This document shows positions 1-12,534 of a DNA stretch of 64,000 nucleotides, one piece after another. Numbering within the stretch: the first letter of the stretch is position 1; every line of letters begins with the position of its first letter. The notes under the pieces were generated by a model. That model made no database searches. It was not told where the DNA came from and saw only the letters and a program-made list of their open reading frames with translations. The position numbers and the translations under genes are program-made. The DNA comes from Neoscytalidium dimidiatum (taxonomy: Eukaryota > Ascomycota > Dothideomycetes > Botryosphaeriales > Botryosphaeriaceae). Where the stretch lies: the NCBI GenBank assembly GCA_037367355.1, contig CM074698.1, positions 1,364,001 through 1,428,000 of the forward strand. The letters run 5' to 3'.

Positions 1-152
1 AGACCATCGAGCCAGAGCCAGTCTTCGAAGAGGAGCTCCATGGTCCGCGCGCCAAGGACTACGCCGACCTCGAAAAGATGTCGACGGGCGAGAGCAGCAA
101 CACTGAGGGCAGCATCCAGGAGGAAGACTCGGCTCACAACAAGAAGGCTTAA
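1..152 (+). CDS. 3' end of a truncated gene, unidentified
   Basis: The frame beginning at base 3 is open from the window edge to a TAA at 150-152 and encodes the last 49 residues of a protein. The tail is hydrophilic and acidic, rich in Glu, Ser and Asp, and ends in NKKA. Charged cytoplasmic tails like this are common at the C-terminus of fungal membrane transporters, but no domain is visible here, so the family cannot be named. The gene runs towards the AXL2-like gene on the other strand (tail-to-tail). The call of coding rests on the open frame reaching the edge and on codon-like composition; the main body lies outside the window. Confidence 0.6.
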   Translation, partial: TIEPEPVFEEELHGPRAKDYADLEKMSTGESSNTEGSIQEEDSAHNKKA

Positions 153-1352
153 GTGATGGCGTCTTTTTGGGATTCTGTCCGTTGCGGCGATGGGAAATCT
201 GCGGTAGTGGTGGAGCTCTAGCTCCGGATCCTGCTTTCCGCGAACGGTATCGGATCCGCACGCTGGGCATTTGCTTCTACTAAGACGACTCTTACAGAAA
301 GGATCACAAGCCAATGGTGTGATCTGGGGGTTTCCATGGCCCGAAATATTTTCTAATCGTTCTTGCTACCTCTTTCGCCCGTGGGATGAGGCATGTACAA
401 CAGTTTACTTCTTTGATCAGTGACGAATGGATGAGTGTTTATTCTTCGAATTGATTCTATTCTCAGTTAAAGTTTCTACCAGTGTGACTAAAAATGTGGT
501 GTTTTTCCGTATCTCGATTGCGAAAGCCCTCTTATGTAAGCGGGTGCGTCCATATTCGCCGACTTTCTATGAAATTTCCACGCCGTACTTCATACTCAAC
601 GATTCCTCGCTATTCCCATGGCTATGTAATCCAACGAACGCTTGTCGCAGATCCTTAGGAAAGCCCCACATTAGAAGAAACTATTAGAAGAAGGGAGGAA
701 ACCTTTGACTATGGTGTCAAAGCGGGGAGCAAAAAGAGTTCGCTCTGTAGGATGAGGCCACTTACAAGGGACGAACACCCAAATAAAGATTCATGAACAG
801 CTGAAGCAGTCGTACGGACATCAAAGTCGTGTGTACGATTGGTAACACCTACGACCGGACGACTGCTTCAACTGGCCGTGCAAATTGTGTTACAGAATGA
901 AAGATGATTTTTTCTGCACTTTGCCGCGAGGTGCAGGCAACTCCACACCCTTGACATGGTTCTAGAATTGGAACCCACCCCCCTGAAATCAGTATGTTGA
1001 ATCGGGGAGAAAGCAAGCGACGGGCGACAACGCGTCGATTGCCAAAGAACCAGCCCTCAAACCCGGAATGTGGCAAAGCTGTCATGGACAATTGAAACTG
1101 TCGTGTAGACTTTAGTGCCACCGATATTAGGATACTGCTCTCGCTTCCAAACTGTTTCGAGCATCCCAAAAGATTAGTATCGTAACATGCCATGTATGTA
1201 TGATTTCCAATGACCATTTTCTGCAAAATGCTAGAACCAGATCAGCGCCACAGCTTTGTCATTAAAGAGCACATCCATATATTATACATATGCGACTCTC
1301 TTGTTCAACGTTCTCCTCAGGCGTTTTCTCTTCCCCATCTTGCGCTCCAGTG
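153..1352. other. Convergent intergenic region
   Basis: This region lies between the 3' ends of the truncated first gene and the AXL2-like gene. It contains an AATAAA at 782-787 on the plus strand. Two open frames (86 aa at 427-687 plus, 125 aa at 849-1226 minus) have no recognisable domain and look like chance. No RNA gene or repeat is seen. Confidence 0.5.
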
Positions 1353-4300
1353 TCACAAGAATGCCTCGTTACCAAGCACACTGCTCTCCCTCCCCGTCCC
1401 TGGCTTACTCGTCGTGGGCGGCCGCCGCGGCGACACCTCACCCGTCTTCCACGCACCCTCCCTCTCCGCGCCCGCCGCCGTCTCTCTCATGCCTCTCAAG
1501 CTGCTCCACCTATTCGTCCCTTCGACGCTGACCGGTCGCCTCGCCTTCCCCTCGCCAACAACCCGCACCGCCTCCTCCTCCCTAATTCCACTGTTGCCGA
1601 GACCGATCCCGCCGGACAGGCCGATCTCACCGGCCGAAGAAGCGCTATGGCCGCGGGCGGGCTTCAGGCGGTCGGGAGACAGGGGCGCGAGGTAGTTCGC
1701 GTTGTTGCCGACGTTGCTGATCATGCTGAGCGGAACGCGGAGGCCGACGCCAGCGCCAGCCGCTCCGGCTCCCCCACGGCCATCACCACCGACAACATCA
1801 TCTTCTCCCACCTCCGCGCCCGCGCCAACGTCCGCATCAGCTCCATTCCTTCCGCCCACCCTCGTCGCGTCTAGCACGCTCCACCTCCTCCTCTCCTTCT
1901 CGCCCTTCTCCTCGCCCCTGCTGGCTCTACTGCCGAACCTCCCGACGGCTGGACCAACGCCGTCACCGCTCCCGCTTCTCGCGCCGCCGCCGTTGTGCCG
2001 TCCGCGATTAATGATGCTGTCGCGCTGCCGCAACTGCTGCCGCACGGCTGCACTTAGGCCTCTCGCGGCCGTGCCTCCGGCCTGCTGCGCGGCGCTGGCG
2101 CGGCGCTGCTGGCTGGCGAGGGCCGAGTTGCGCAGCAGGACGGCATGGTTGAGGTCGTCGATAGACGGTGTGCCGCCGTCCCTCGAGCGCGAGGTGATGG
2201 TGGCAAGGTCGGAGAGCGAGGTCTTGGGGCGGTGGAGGGATGTGCGGTTGTCCGGGGATGGCGTGGTGGGATTGGCGGGGAGGGTGGTGTGCTTGGTTGG
2301 GGAGGACGAGGCGGTGGTGGAGCGGTCGCGGCGGTGAAACGGGCTTGTGGCGATGGTCGACTTGAAGGATTTGGTTGGGGAGGGCGTGCGGCGGTGGAAC
2401 GTGTTAAGGGGATCGTCGTTCTCTTTGCCTTCCGAAATGGGACGGGAGAGGGTGCGATGGTGTTGGAGAGAGTTGGATGAAGGGGGAACTTTTTGCTTCT
2501 TGACATTCAGCGCGGATGGGCTGAGCGGGGACGTCATGAAGGCTGGGGGTCGGGATGCTGGGCCGTCGCTTGATGCGTTGCTACCGCCGCTCTCGTTGCT
2601 CGGGGTACGAAATTCCGCAGGATCATCGATATCCATAGGGTCGTCGACGAGAGACCGGCCATTGCTGTACTCCCGCTCCGTCCCTGTGCCCTCTGTTGTG
2701 GTGTATGCACTGTCGCTCAGGCCAGAAAGAATAATGCTGCTTCTAGGGCTTTCTGTAGGTGCGCTGCCGGTTAGAGGACCAATGGTTGCCTGAGTTGTGC
2801 TCCTCCAACGTCCCGGTGTCTCCGCGGCGGACGAAGATTCGGAGTATGCGCGTGCTGTTCGCCCCTTTCCAGTGCGTTGACGACGGAGGCTGCCGGGGAA
2901 TTGTGGTCTTTCTCCAGTTGGGCTGGCCAACGCACCCGCTGTAGTCGACCGAGCGTCGTAAAATGACGAAGGCGAGAGTGTTCTAGCAGCATGCTCGTCT
3001 GTATTTCTTGAGGCGAGAGACTCTGTCAGTGTCCCAATCATCGAGGGACGATGGCTGGAAGATCCACGAGAAGAGCCTCGAGCGGCAAAGAAGGGTGATC
3101 GGCTGGTGGCCCGGTTCCGAATGTAGCTCTGACGACGCTCATCGAGGGGTCGTGTGTCTGCTAAAATTGTAGTGTTGTCCAGAGCCGGAGAGCCAGGTAC
3201 AATACGAACACTTTTGCGGTTCTCGGCGTTGGAGTAACGGTTGATGGTGCTGGGCGACGGAGGTGGCGCCGGAAATTGAGATCCCGCTGGTGAGAGCAGG
3301 CTGTTCGACAGTACGCCTGTAGATAGGGTACTGAACGAGCTATAGCTGCTAGCAACACGGGAGCGATGAGAGTTGAGTCGCTGTGACGGAGAACCAAAGG
3401 AAGCCCTCCCGTGTCCCATACCGTGTATCCGCCGCCTTGCCGGCAACCCTACGCTTCTTCGTCCATAGCTATCTTGTGAATCTCGATGGACTCTAAAGGA
3501 TCTCCTAGAGCGACGGCCCCTGGCAGGCGATTCGTCCGGCATTCCCGAACTTGGGCCGGCTCCAACAGAGACAGGTGATGACCGTATGGCACCCGCCACT
3601 ACACTCCAATCTCCTGAGTGTATGGCATTTTGCAAGACTTCCCTATCGCCTTCACCGATCGACGTGGTATGAGACTGCCTGTACTTGTTGCGTATACCTC
3701 TCCTTTCCGTACTGGCCTTCTTCAAGGGAGAAGGCGTACCAATCTGCGGCGGTAGTTCCTCAGTCCGTCGGACCGTTCCCTCACCCTTTTCAACATCTCT
3801 TTCGCCCGTAAATGCATCGCCTGTCATCTGCCAGTCCTCGTCATGGTAGATCGGTCTTGAGATGTCTTCCTTCCTCCGCTTTGGAGAACCCGGTCTTCTT
3901 GAACGCTTGCTACGTCTGTAGAGCAGGAAGCCGAGAACGAGGGCGATGATTGCGACGACTATACAAACTACAGACACCGCGATTACGGCGCCATTGCTGC
4001 TTGGCTCCTTCTTCGCAGATGGACTGGCCGTCCCTGTGACGGATGTCTCAGCGGAAGAACTCGCATTTGAAGTTGCTGAGGTAGAGCGTGGAGTGCTACC
4101 GTTCGAGCCGGTTGTGGTTGCAGTCTTAACCACAATATCAAAAAATTCGGAGCTAGTTTGTGTTCCATCTGCCATAGTAACCTTGATTCTTCCCTGGATG
4201 GTTTGCGGTGTTGCTGAGGTGGGGATCTCTCCTTCAATGGTGAGGGAGCTTTCGTCGAAGTGAAGCCATTGCGCTGCTGAACCCAAATCCACCTTGACTT

Positions 4301-5348
4301 CGATGCCAGGCTGCTTGACCACCACGCTGCTAAGGTCAAACTTAGCGGGCTCCCCAATGACAGTGTACAGGTTGCCGACATCTCCCCTAAACAGACTAGT
4401 CCCGGTCACAAGCTGCACCGTAGTATTTGCAACGTCTCCAAACCTATCTGCAACAGAAACAGTGAAGCTTGACGGGCTGACGTCTTTTGGAGCAGTGCCA
4501 ATCAGGTCTAAAGTCTCTCGATCGAACACCAGCCAACTCGGAGGATCGGCCGTCGCATGTTCGAAGTCTGAGTCAGAAAGAGATTCGCCATCAAGACTGA
4601 GCTGACTTCGCAGATTGGCGATGCTCACCACGGATCCAGCCGAAACATTGACCGTTTGTTCGACATTTGCAAAGATAAGCTGATGAGCGCTGACGGCTAG
4701 AGTGAATGCAACCCAAGCGCCCGCGAACCCCGTGACATCCGAGGCAATTAGCATCAAATCCACCGTCTGTGGCGATGCGCTGGTGGTTCCGGAAAACACC
4801 ACAGCATCAGAATCGAAGCTAACCCAAGACGGCAACGGAGATCTGTCGCTTAGCGTAGCGTAGTACGTCAGGTCCGCTGTCGATGTCGAGGTAAAGGTGT
4901 CGAAAGGGAACTGAATCTTGTACTGCTCCGACGGCTGCAAAGACAAGCTTTTGGGCCCGGAGAGCTTCCCAATCTTAGAAAGCGGACTCGTCAAGTCAAT
5001 GCTCAACTTTGGCGCAGGGTTTGCTGAGACGATGAGAGTTGCTTGCATAGGTGTAGAGCCTGTGGCATCCTCGGCAATGATTGTGAATGCTGGTGCTCCG
5101 ATATCCTTTTCGGTTGGCGTCCCATATAGCCTGCGGTTCGGCGAGTCCAGCGATAGCCATGGTGGAGATCCGGAGAGGCTGTACTCGAGCGATCCCGAGG
5201 CTGGGGTGAAAGTCTCCGAGGAGAACTTGAAGTCGAATAGCTGCGACACGCGCGCAACAGGCGGTACCTGCGAATTGAGTGGGAAAGATATCGTCGGTAC
5301 TGCTTTTGCGGCTGTAGCGAGTAGCAGAAGCACTACAGAGAGCATCAT
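1353..5348 (-). CDS. axl2: AXL2-like cadherin-domain polarity/bud-site protein
   Basis: Single-exon gene of 1331 aa. The protein starts with a signal peptide (about residues 1-16). A long extracellular part follows with about four dystroglycan/cadherin-like (CADG) repeats (roughly 20-405), marked by PPWLSLD, PSWVSFD and PPSWLVFD strands. Then come a Ser/Thr-rich stalk, one transmembrane helix (about 453-476) followed by the basic stop YRRSKRSRR, and a disordered cytoplasmic tail of about 850 residues rich in Ser, Pro and Arg. This is the layout of yeast Axl2, a plasma-membrane landmark for axial budding that acts with septins; filamentous homologues are linked to septation and conidiation. 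The family assignment comes from domain order and motifs; the role in this fungus is inferred. The start is the first ATG before the signal peptide. No splice signals are needed. Confidence 0.88.
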   Translation of the reverse strand: MMLSVVLLLLATAAKAVPTISFPLNSQVPPVARVSQLFDFKFSSETFTPASGSLEYSLSGSPPWLSLDSPNRRLYGTPTEKDIGAPAFTIIAEDATGSTPMQATLIVSANPAPKLSIDLTSPLSKIGKLSGPKSLSLQPSEQYKIQFPFDTFTSTSTADLTYYATLSDRSPLPSWVSFDSDAVVFSGTTSASPQTVDLMLIASDVTGFAGAWVAFTLAVSAHQLIFANVEQTVNVSAGSVVSIANLRSQLSLDGESLSDSDFEHATADPPSWLVFDRETLDLIGTAPKDVSPSSFTVSVADRFGDVANTTVQLVTGTSLFRGDVGNLYTVIGEPAKFDLSSVVVKQPGIEVKVDLGSAAQWLHFDESSLTIEGEIPTSATPQTIQGRIKVTMADGTQTSSEFFDIVVKTATTTGSNGSTPRSTSATSNASSSAETSVTGTASPSAKKEPSSNGAVIAVSVVCIVVAIIALVLGFLLYRRSKRSRRPGSPKRRKEDISRPIYHDEDWQMTGDAFTGERDVEKGEGTVRRTEELPPQIGTPSPLKKASTERRGIRNKYRQSHTTSIGEGDREVLQNAIHSGDWSVVAGAIRSSPVSVGAGPSSGMPDESPARGRRSRRSFRVHRDSQDSYGRRSVGLPARRRIHGMGHGRASFGSPSQRLNSHRSRVASSYSSFSTLSTGVLSNSLLSPAGSQFPAPPPSPSTINRYSNAENRKSVRIVPGSPALDNTTILADTRPLDERRQSYIRNRATSRSPFFAARGSSRGSSSHRPSMIGTLTESLASRNTDEHAARTLSPSSFYDARSTTAGALASPTGERPQFPGSLRRQRTGKGRTARAYSESSSAAETPGRWRSTTQATIGPLTGSAPTESPRSSIILSGLSDSAYTTTEGTGTEREYSNGRSLVDDPMDIDDPAEFRTPSNESGGSNASSDGPASRPPAFMTSPLSPSALNVKKQKVPPSSNSLQHHRTLSRPISEGKENDDPLNTFHRRTPSPTKSFKSTIATSPFHRRDRSTTASSSPTKHTTLPANPTTPSPDNRTSLHRPKTSLSDLATITSRSRDGGTPSIDDLNHAVLLRNSALASQQRRASAAQQAGGTAARGLSAAVRQQLRQRDSIINRGRHNGGGARSGSGDGVGPAVGRFGSRASRGEEKGEKERRRWSVLDATRVGGRNGADADVGAGAEVGEDDVVGGDGRGGAGAAGAGVGLRVPLSMISNVGNNANYLAPLSPDRLKPARGHSASSAGEIGLSGGIGLGNSGIREEEAVRVVGEGKARRPVSVEGTNRWSSLRGMRETAAGAEREGAWKTGEVSPRRPPTTSKPGTGRESSVLGNEAFL

Positions 5349-6621
5349 TCCGGGCCCTTCGTCGTCCTCTTACTGTTGGGAAGCTGCTGCCCTTGAGATT
5401 GAGATCGAAAACACGAACGATGCGAGTCAGAGTCAAGAGAAGAAAAAAAAAGCCGGTGTGCCTGTCAGCAAACCTCTCTTTCCACTATCTGAGGCCAGCT
5501 TGCATTGCGAGACATTCGTGGCGGGGGTCAGACATGCTGATGGAAGAGGCGATAATACGCGCTGAAACGCGTCCAGCGCGTCCTGGCGTTCAGCCCTTGC
5601 GTAGCCATCTTGCTCGGTGGTGAAGGTGGTTGAGCTGTCAGGAATGCGGGATAAGACGGCGCGAGAGGTTTGAGGGAATGTCTCCGGCAAGGGATGACGA
5701 ATGAGAGTACCGTTCCCTTTACCCAGCCACAGCAGTGGCCCACCGGTCTTGCACAGCAAGCGACATTCTTCATTTGAGATTCGATGCCTTCTGGGCCGGA
5801 CCTACGGGAATTGGAGCATTGCATAGCCTCCAAGAGGCCATGAGGCGAGCCGACCTCGAGCCCGGCCCGAGCCTCGTAAACCCCCGACCGACCGGTATCG
5901 CAGATTTGCTTTTCGGGAGGACGATCTGGAACCTGCAATGAGTTCTTAGTCATACTCTGTCCTCCGTAAATGTGAGAAGTGGAATCCTACGAAGTAAAGC
6001 AACTTGCCGTAAGCAGGAAATAGTATTCTCTTGTTAAGGCTCCTGACTCTCCGCCAAATGGCCGGTCCTCCAGCCTTGCGATTTCCGCACTGGCAGTAAC
6101 CGGAGGCATACCTGAATGAGAGGCTCAGCTACGGTGGGCTCAGGTAGTGATCAGATACCTGCGAGAGACACTCGGCTAACGTCCACCGCAAGTACAAAGA
6201 TGCCTCCCTTCATCGAAGCGCCCTTCTTGCGCATTTTCCGAGACATCAGGAACGCTTGAGCCCCCCCTGGCTGGCGTGGTTGCAATGGAAGGGTGGGGGC
6301 AGCGTGAGAGAGAAAGGAGGTGGCCGGGTTTTTGCGAAAATCCAGGGCGTTCGAGTGCGCGAACACCCGCTTGGCACATGGCGTCAGTTGGCTTTTCTGT
6401 ACGACTCCAGCCCTTCCTTCATAGCCACCTGTCCGAGTCAACCAGTCTGAATTTGTCCATCCATGCGTCAAGGCTTTTCTTCAGGCCGCTCGAGATTCAC
6501 TTCGCTCTCCCGTCAGAGACGCTTTTCCAGCGGCAAAGATTAAGTGACTATAAGTCATCCAAGACAAAAATTTCTTCCTTTCTTCGTTCGGGATATCATC
6601 TACATCCAGTCTCGTCTATGT
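5349..6621. other. Intergenic: AXL2 promoter and GLR1 downstream region
   Basis: The region holds the upstream sequence of the AXL2-like gene (minus strand) and the 3' side of glutathione reductase. A short poly-A tract lies at 5442-5451. Several 60-140 aa open frames occur on both strands, but none shows a domain, signal peptide or splice continuity. No further feature is seen. Confidence 0.45.
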
Positions 6622-8233
<1,612 letters not shown>

Positions 8234-8520
8234 TTATGCCGGGGGCAGAGGGGAGCAGGAGGGCGGCGGGGTGAATTTGTAGGTGACGCGCGACGCGACT
8301 TGTCGATGACGACAGGGTCTAGGCTTGGGGTGCGGCGGCGGCGCTGGATCCGGCAGCTGTTGATTCCCAATACGACGTGGTGCTGGTGCAAGGCAGAGAA
8401 ATGATGATGCAAGTCAGCTTTGCCGCTCCGCTCTGTAAGCACGCAGAGTAGGCACAGCGAAAGATCCAGATGCTGAAATGCACGGCCGGCAGTCGTTGTT
8501 CGCCATGGTCGCGAGCGGAA

Positions 8521-8527
8521 TTAGTCA
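8521..8527 (-). promoter_or_regulatory. Yap1-type response element upstream of GLR1
   Basis: TTAGTCA on the plus strand reads TGACTAA on the GLR1 strand, about 400 bp before its ATG. TGACTAA is one of the known AP-1/Yap1 binding forms, and yeast GLR1 is a Yap1 target. The match is exact but short, so chance occurrence is possible. Confidence 0.4.
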
Positions 8528-8747
8528 GCCCGGGGGCCCACGGCTGTGCCGAAGTCGCCGAAGTGGCCGTCTCGCCGGCCTGCCGGTGGAGCTGCCCCAC
8601 GAGTTCGTCCAGAGCTCGTCCATTGTCCGGGGCAGGAAGCTGAACAGATACAATCAACAGGGCGAGAGCGTGTTGCGATTCGCGGCATCCGTGCCGCTGC
8701 TGCGCTGCGTGCGTTCCCGAGCGAGCTCCGCTCCGCTGCTTTGGTCA

Positions 8748-8754
8748 TGACGTC
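8748..8754. promoter_or_regulatory. CRE-like site (TGACGTC)
   Basis: Seven of the eight bases of the palindromic CRE are present, about 255 bp upstream of the small membrane-protein gene and 630 bp upstream of GLR1. It is a possible Atf/CREB-type bZIP site. Confidence 0.3.
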
Positions 8755-9006
8755 GATCCCGTCCGATTGCTCGCAGCTCAAACTCACGCCATGCGCGCTG
8801 CCGCAGCTTTTCTACAACACTCCGCCATCCCGGCCCCTGAGCTTCCTGCCACACCACAATGGGCGGCCGCCAATCCGTCCCCCGTGGGCCCGACAAGCTG
8901 AGCGAGACTTCGCGACCCACTCGCCCGCCGGGCGCCTTCAAATTCAATGGCAGGGTTGGTGGAAGCCCGCTGCTTCTCCGATCCAGCTCGCTGATGCTCG
9001 CAGACC

Positions 9007-9312
9007 ATGATGGCCCCACTGGCTGCCTTCACTATGGCTGGCCTCCTCTTCATCTACACTCGCACCTCCATCCGTGCTGCGAAGCTCAACGCCCAGAAGC
9101 ACCGAGAGGCCGATGGCGGCCAAATAAGCTGGAAGAACGAGTCGCGTCGCCGCCACGGCCAAGCTGACCAAGTCTCTGAGTCATCATTGCTAAAAGAGGC
9201 TCTCTTCAGCAAGGAGAAGGTAGAATCCAGGAGGGAGGCCCAGACCGCCACTGGCGCGAAGTCCGCGGACGAAGATGTCTTGGAGAGGGCCAAGAATGAG
9301 AGGCGGGGCTGA
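9007..9312 (+). CDS. Small single-pass membrane protein, fungal conserved type
   Basis: One exon of 101 aa. Residues about 3-19 form one hydrophobic helix (APLAAFTMAGLLFIYTR). A basic, alanine-rich stretch with the signature SIRAAKLNAQKHREADGGQ follows, then a charged C-terminal tail. I recognise this layout as a small protein common in filamentous ascomycetes, usually unnamed; its N-terminal helix followed by basic residues would suit a mitochondrial or ER membrane anchor. The start could be either of two adjacent ATGs. No function is known to me, and the conservation claim comes from memory of the motif, not from a search. It is divergent from glutathione reductase. Confidence 0.68.
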   Translation: MMAPLAAFTMAGLLFIYTRTSIRAAKLNAQKHREADGGQISWKNESRRRHGQADQVSESSLLKEALFSKEKVESRREAQTATGAKSADEDVLERAKNERRG

Positions 9313-10866
9313 AGGAAAGAAAACAGGCCATGATCAAAAGTAGGATGAGGAAGGGCAGAGGATGAAGAGTAGGGCGAATTGGGCCGCTGCGACACCTGAA
9401 AACCGTTCGGACGCGTACTGGCTACTGTTGTCCTCAAAGAGTACCGAGCATGCAAAGTTGCATAAAGTAAAATAATTCAGAGTGTAACTCACGTCATCAG
9501 AAAACAATTGATTTACTGTTTGTGTCTTTCTCCAGATGAATCATCAGGAACTGGAAACTTGCTGGCAACGAGTAACCCACACCGACCCTCTCATGGTTGG
9601 GTTATATCAATCGAATCAGCGAATGCAGTTGTCGGGGCGTGGTAGGCTGGAACGCAACATCCTCTTGCCTTTTACCAGAGGGAGTCTTCCGACCGCCACA
9701 CACGTTCCCCTGCAGTTTTTGGAAATACATCCGTCCCGAAAAGGAAGCATATCTTTTTGTCGACCTGTTAATTTCATCTTCATATACACTGTCGGAGCAG
9801 CAAGCCCTTTCCTCTTTTGTCTGATGGGTGCTGATAACGCGGGATGAAGCCGCTGAAATTGACCAGTTGAAAGAGCTGGTGGCTTGCTTTGATGCCTGCG
9901 GCTAGCGAACTTCCAGTTTGATGTTGCCTTTTGCTCACCAGCCTTCACAGCGCCTTGCAGGAAGGCCTGGTTCTAGAAGACACAATCATTCGGGGTCCTC
10001 GTGTACCAGCAGGTGCTGTGAGCAGTGATTTAGTATTATGCTCGTTTTAATTCACTTGTGTCAGCCTCAATCGAGAAATCAAGTGGCACTGACCATGGGT
10101 GCATCAGCAACGGGCCGTAGAGCCAAACAGGAACGACAGGCGTCAAGCCTGCGTCATAATTGGATGCAAGGGCTACAGTCGTGAGTCGCTCGGGCAACAC
10201 AACACCAACACAAGATGCCAACCTCTGAGATTGAGAACCCAATTTTCCAGGACATACTTTTCTTAGTGAACAGCCTTGCATCACTTGGCGCATGGTACCG
10301 AGCGTCTCTAAAGACGGAGGCATACGCCACTGCACACAGCATTGTTCTGTAAGGCACTCTCACATAGATCAAACCCCATTAATGCTATCGCAGTGAGAAA
10401 CTTTAATAGCCAATCTTTATATTCAACTCCCGAATTCCGGCCTGTTCGATCCACAAGCACTTAGTCTTGATGAGCGCTCACTTCTCATCTCACTCAATGC
10501 GACCCAAATCTGCTCGGTTTCATTTTTCGTCTCTCTTGTACCCCGCTTCCATGATCACACGTACTCGGGACTCTTCAAATCCTTACAGCTGACCAATATT
10601 CACCGCGAATAATGTGCAGACACTCCCTTTCACGACTTGCACTAATGATACGCTAGACTTGATATCTCCTCGCATCGAAAGGATACAACTAAGCTGTCCT
10701 TCTCGCTTCTTGTTTTGAGGTCACCAGATTCAGTCATACGGCGCACGAATAACCGGATTGTAGTTTCTTCATCCCTGCACCATGAACGCTTTATATTCTT
10801 TGCTGCTGCCTGTGTGGGTAGGTTCGACTGTTTCGTATATATCTTTCGCTACTCAGATGTCAATCA
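9313..10866. other. Intergenic, no gene seen
   Basis: About 1.55 kb between the small membrane protein and the secreted-protein gene. Frames of 72-110 aa occur on both strands (for example 9616-9948 minus and 10036-10335 minus) without domain, signal peptide or splice continuity. A TATATA lies at 10836-10842, only about 25 bp before the next ATG. Confidence 0.45.
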
Positions 10867-11504
10867 ATGAAACTTGCAATACAAATGAATCTTCAAATGA
10901 CGCTTTACATCCTCTACTCGCTTCTTTACAAGACTCATGCATCTCCCCAATACGTCAATAACAGAGCTACCACACCCATCAGCCCGTCCTTCTACAGGGT
11001 ACGTATCTCCACAAGCGCCCATATGTATAAGCTGCAAACCGTTTTCTAATACTGCATCGGACAATCGCAGGTGCTCATCTGTGAAGACGTCTATTTCCAA
11101 GGACGCTGTGACTATCTTGCCCGGGAATTCGACTTCTGCCAGCCGTTTGGCGTCGACTGGTGGGTGAATCTGTATCCTACGCTTCTACCTAGCTCTTTTC
11201 GGAGAACCTTTCCTTGCCTTGTTATTCTCTTACCTTACCGGTCTGAGCTTCATTATAACCAGTTCTGACTTTTGTCAAACAGGATTAACAAGATCTCGTC
11301 CATCATACCGGCGAAGGATTCAGTCTGCGGAGTCTACGCGTGAGTGGCTTTGGTATACTCCACCCCACCACGGTCTAATTCATCTTAAGGACCGACAACT
11401 GCACTGGTCTCGTCGACCAAATGGTCTGGCCTGGTTCAGCAGACCTCGGTGGTACCAAGTTCAACGACTACACCAGTAGTCTAAAATGTTGGAAGAGTGC
11501 TTAA
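10867..11504 (+). CDS. Small cysteine-rich secreted protein, effector-like candidate
   Basis: I read four exons: 10867-10998, 11071-11159, 11283-11339 and 11390-11504. They give 130 aa in consistent phase. The N-terminus has a hydrophobic core (LYILYSLLY) and a THA/SP signal-peptidase site near residue 25. The mature part of about 105 residues has six cysteines (ICED, GRCDY, DFCQP, DSVCG, DNCTG, LKCWK), which could form three disulfides. The pattern VLICEDVYFQGRC followed later by DWINKISSI resembles small fungal beta/gamma-crystallin-like secreted proteins. That resemblance is from memory and weak. Donors are GTACGT, GTGGGT and GTGAGT. For exon 2 a second donor (GTATCC at 11172) would also keep the frame and add four residues. 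In-frame ATGs at 10885 and 10897 are alternative starts, and the nearby TATA box favours them. Function unknown. Confidence 0.6.
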
Positions 11505-12054
11505 TGTCGGCGAGCGTGAAGTTGACACCATTTGTCAGACTAGGTCTAGATCATTGGAATAGCGCGATGATCAAGCCGAACTCTCTGGGACACACCCAGG
11601 TGCAGGTTTCTCTTGATTTCTGGCTGGCTCGAGCTGTATCAGTTTGTCATGAAATTTCCCATCTTGGCTAAATCTCGTCTTGATATAATGCGCACCAATG
11701 TCATGGCTATGATGCCCAGGCTGAGGCCCATTTCGATCCCCATGAAATAGCAACCGTCTGGATACGTAGAAGCGATTGGTATTTGGAGCGGAGAACACAT
11801 AACAAATTTAGTATATTTCCCCCATAGCCGTTTATATGTTATATTGTTTGAGAACCATGCTAATTTATATTTTCTCTATTATATATAGTATATTTAACAC
11901 TTGATAATGTACAGATAACATAACGTCTTATAGATAACTCTACCCTCTACTCTCTATCCTCCACACCTTCGCACCTCCGTACCAAGGCAGAGGGTAGAGG
12001 TCAGAGGATAGAGGGTAGAGGATAGATTATAATGCAACAGATAGAGTATACAAT

Positions 12055-12119
12055 AGGCAGAGCACAAGGCGACAGGCAGAGCATAAGGTGACAGGCAGAG
12101 TATAAGGCGACAGGCAGAG
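12055..12119. repeat. Short tandem repeat, 19-bp unit
   Basis: About three and a half copies of a 19-bp unit (GACAGGCAGAGCATAAGGC with small changes) lie in tandem at the edge of the AT-rich island. The unit is followed by a purine-rich stretch. Similar AGAGGATAGAGGGTAGAGG motifs occur just before it. Confidence 0.65.
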
Positions 12120-12185
12120 GAGAAGAGAGGGGACAGAGAGAAGAAAAGAAGAGGGCGCTTATATCCATAGTATCTTTTCGGATAC

Positions 12186-12534
12186 TGTTACGAACCCCAG
12201 AGGACACGGGCTTTATAGCCCTCAGCGTTGCGAGCCCGCACGGGAAAACACGCCGCAAGAACCAAGTAGCCTCGCGGGCAACAGAGCCGCACCACCCGGA
12301 TCCCGCACGGGAATGTCGGGAACATGGGAAGACGGCGCGTACGGGGATACCAGCAGGCAACAGCCACGGCCTGTACGGGAAGAGCGTCCCCAGGGCGCAA
12401 CATCCAGAGGAGAAGCACGGTCCCGCAAAACCCGCAGGGGACAAAGGAACGCGAGGACAAAGGCAGGATCCAGGAAAGGCGACAACGATGAGTACCACGG
12501 GACGATAGTATAGCGGTAGTGTCGTCCGTTAACA
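12186..12534. mobile_element. Solo-LTR-like element (TGTTA...TAACA)
   Basis: A 349-bp GC-rich block starts TGTTACG and ends CGTTAACA, giving perfect 5-bp inverted ends TGTTA/TAACA with the TG...CA termini of LTR retroelements. A TTATAG box lies about 25 bp inside. No matching target-site duplication was found (GATAC before, CAGGT after), and no second copy lies in the window. No gag or pol coding is visible. A solo LTR is therefore a hypothesis supported only by its ends, length and setting in a RIP-like island. Confidence 0.35.

Noticed and set aside
4918..5565. 215-aa plus-strand frame
   Set aside because: Lies antisense to the strongly supported AXL2-like signal peptide and first cadherin-like repeat.
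10782..10866. Upstream ATG at 10782 as first exon of the secreted protein
   Set aside because: It would need an intron of about 40 nt, shorter than others here, and gives no better signal peptide.
12055..12119. Short direct repeats considered as a CRISPR-like array
   Set aside because: The 19-bp units are contiguous with no spacers; an ordinary tandem repeat in a eukaryote.
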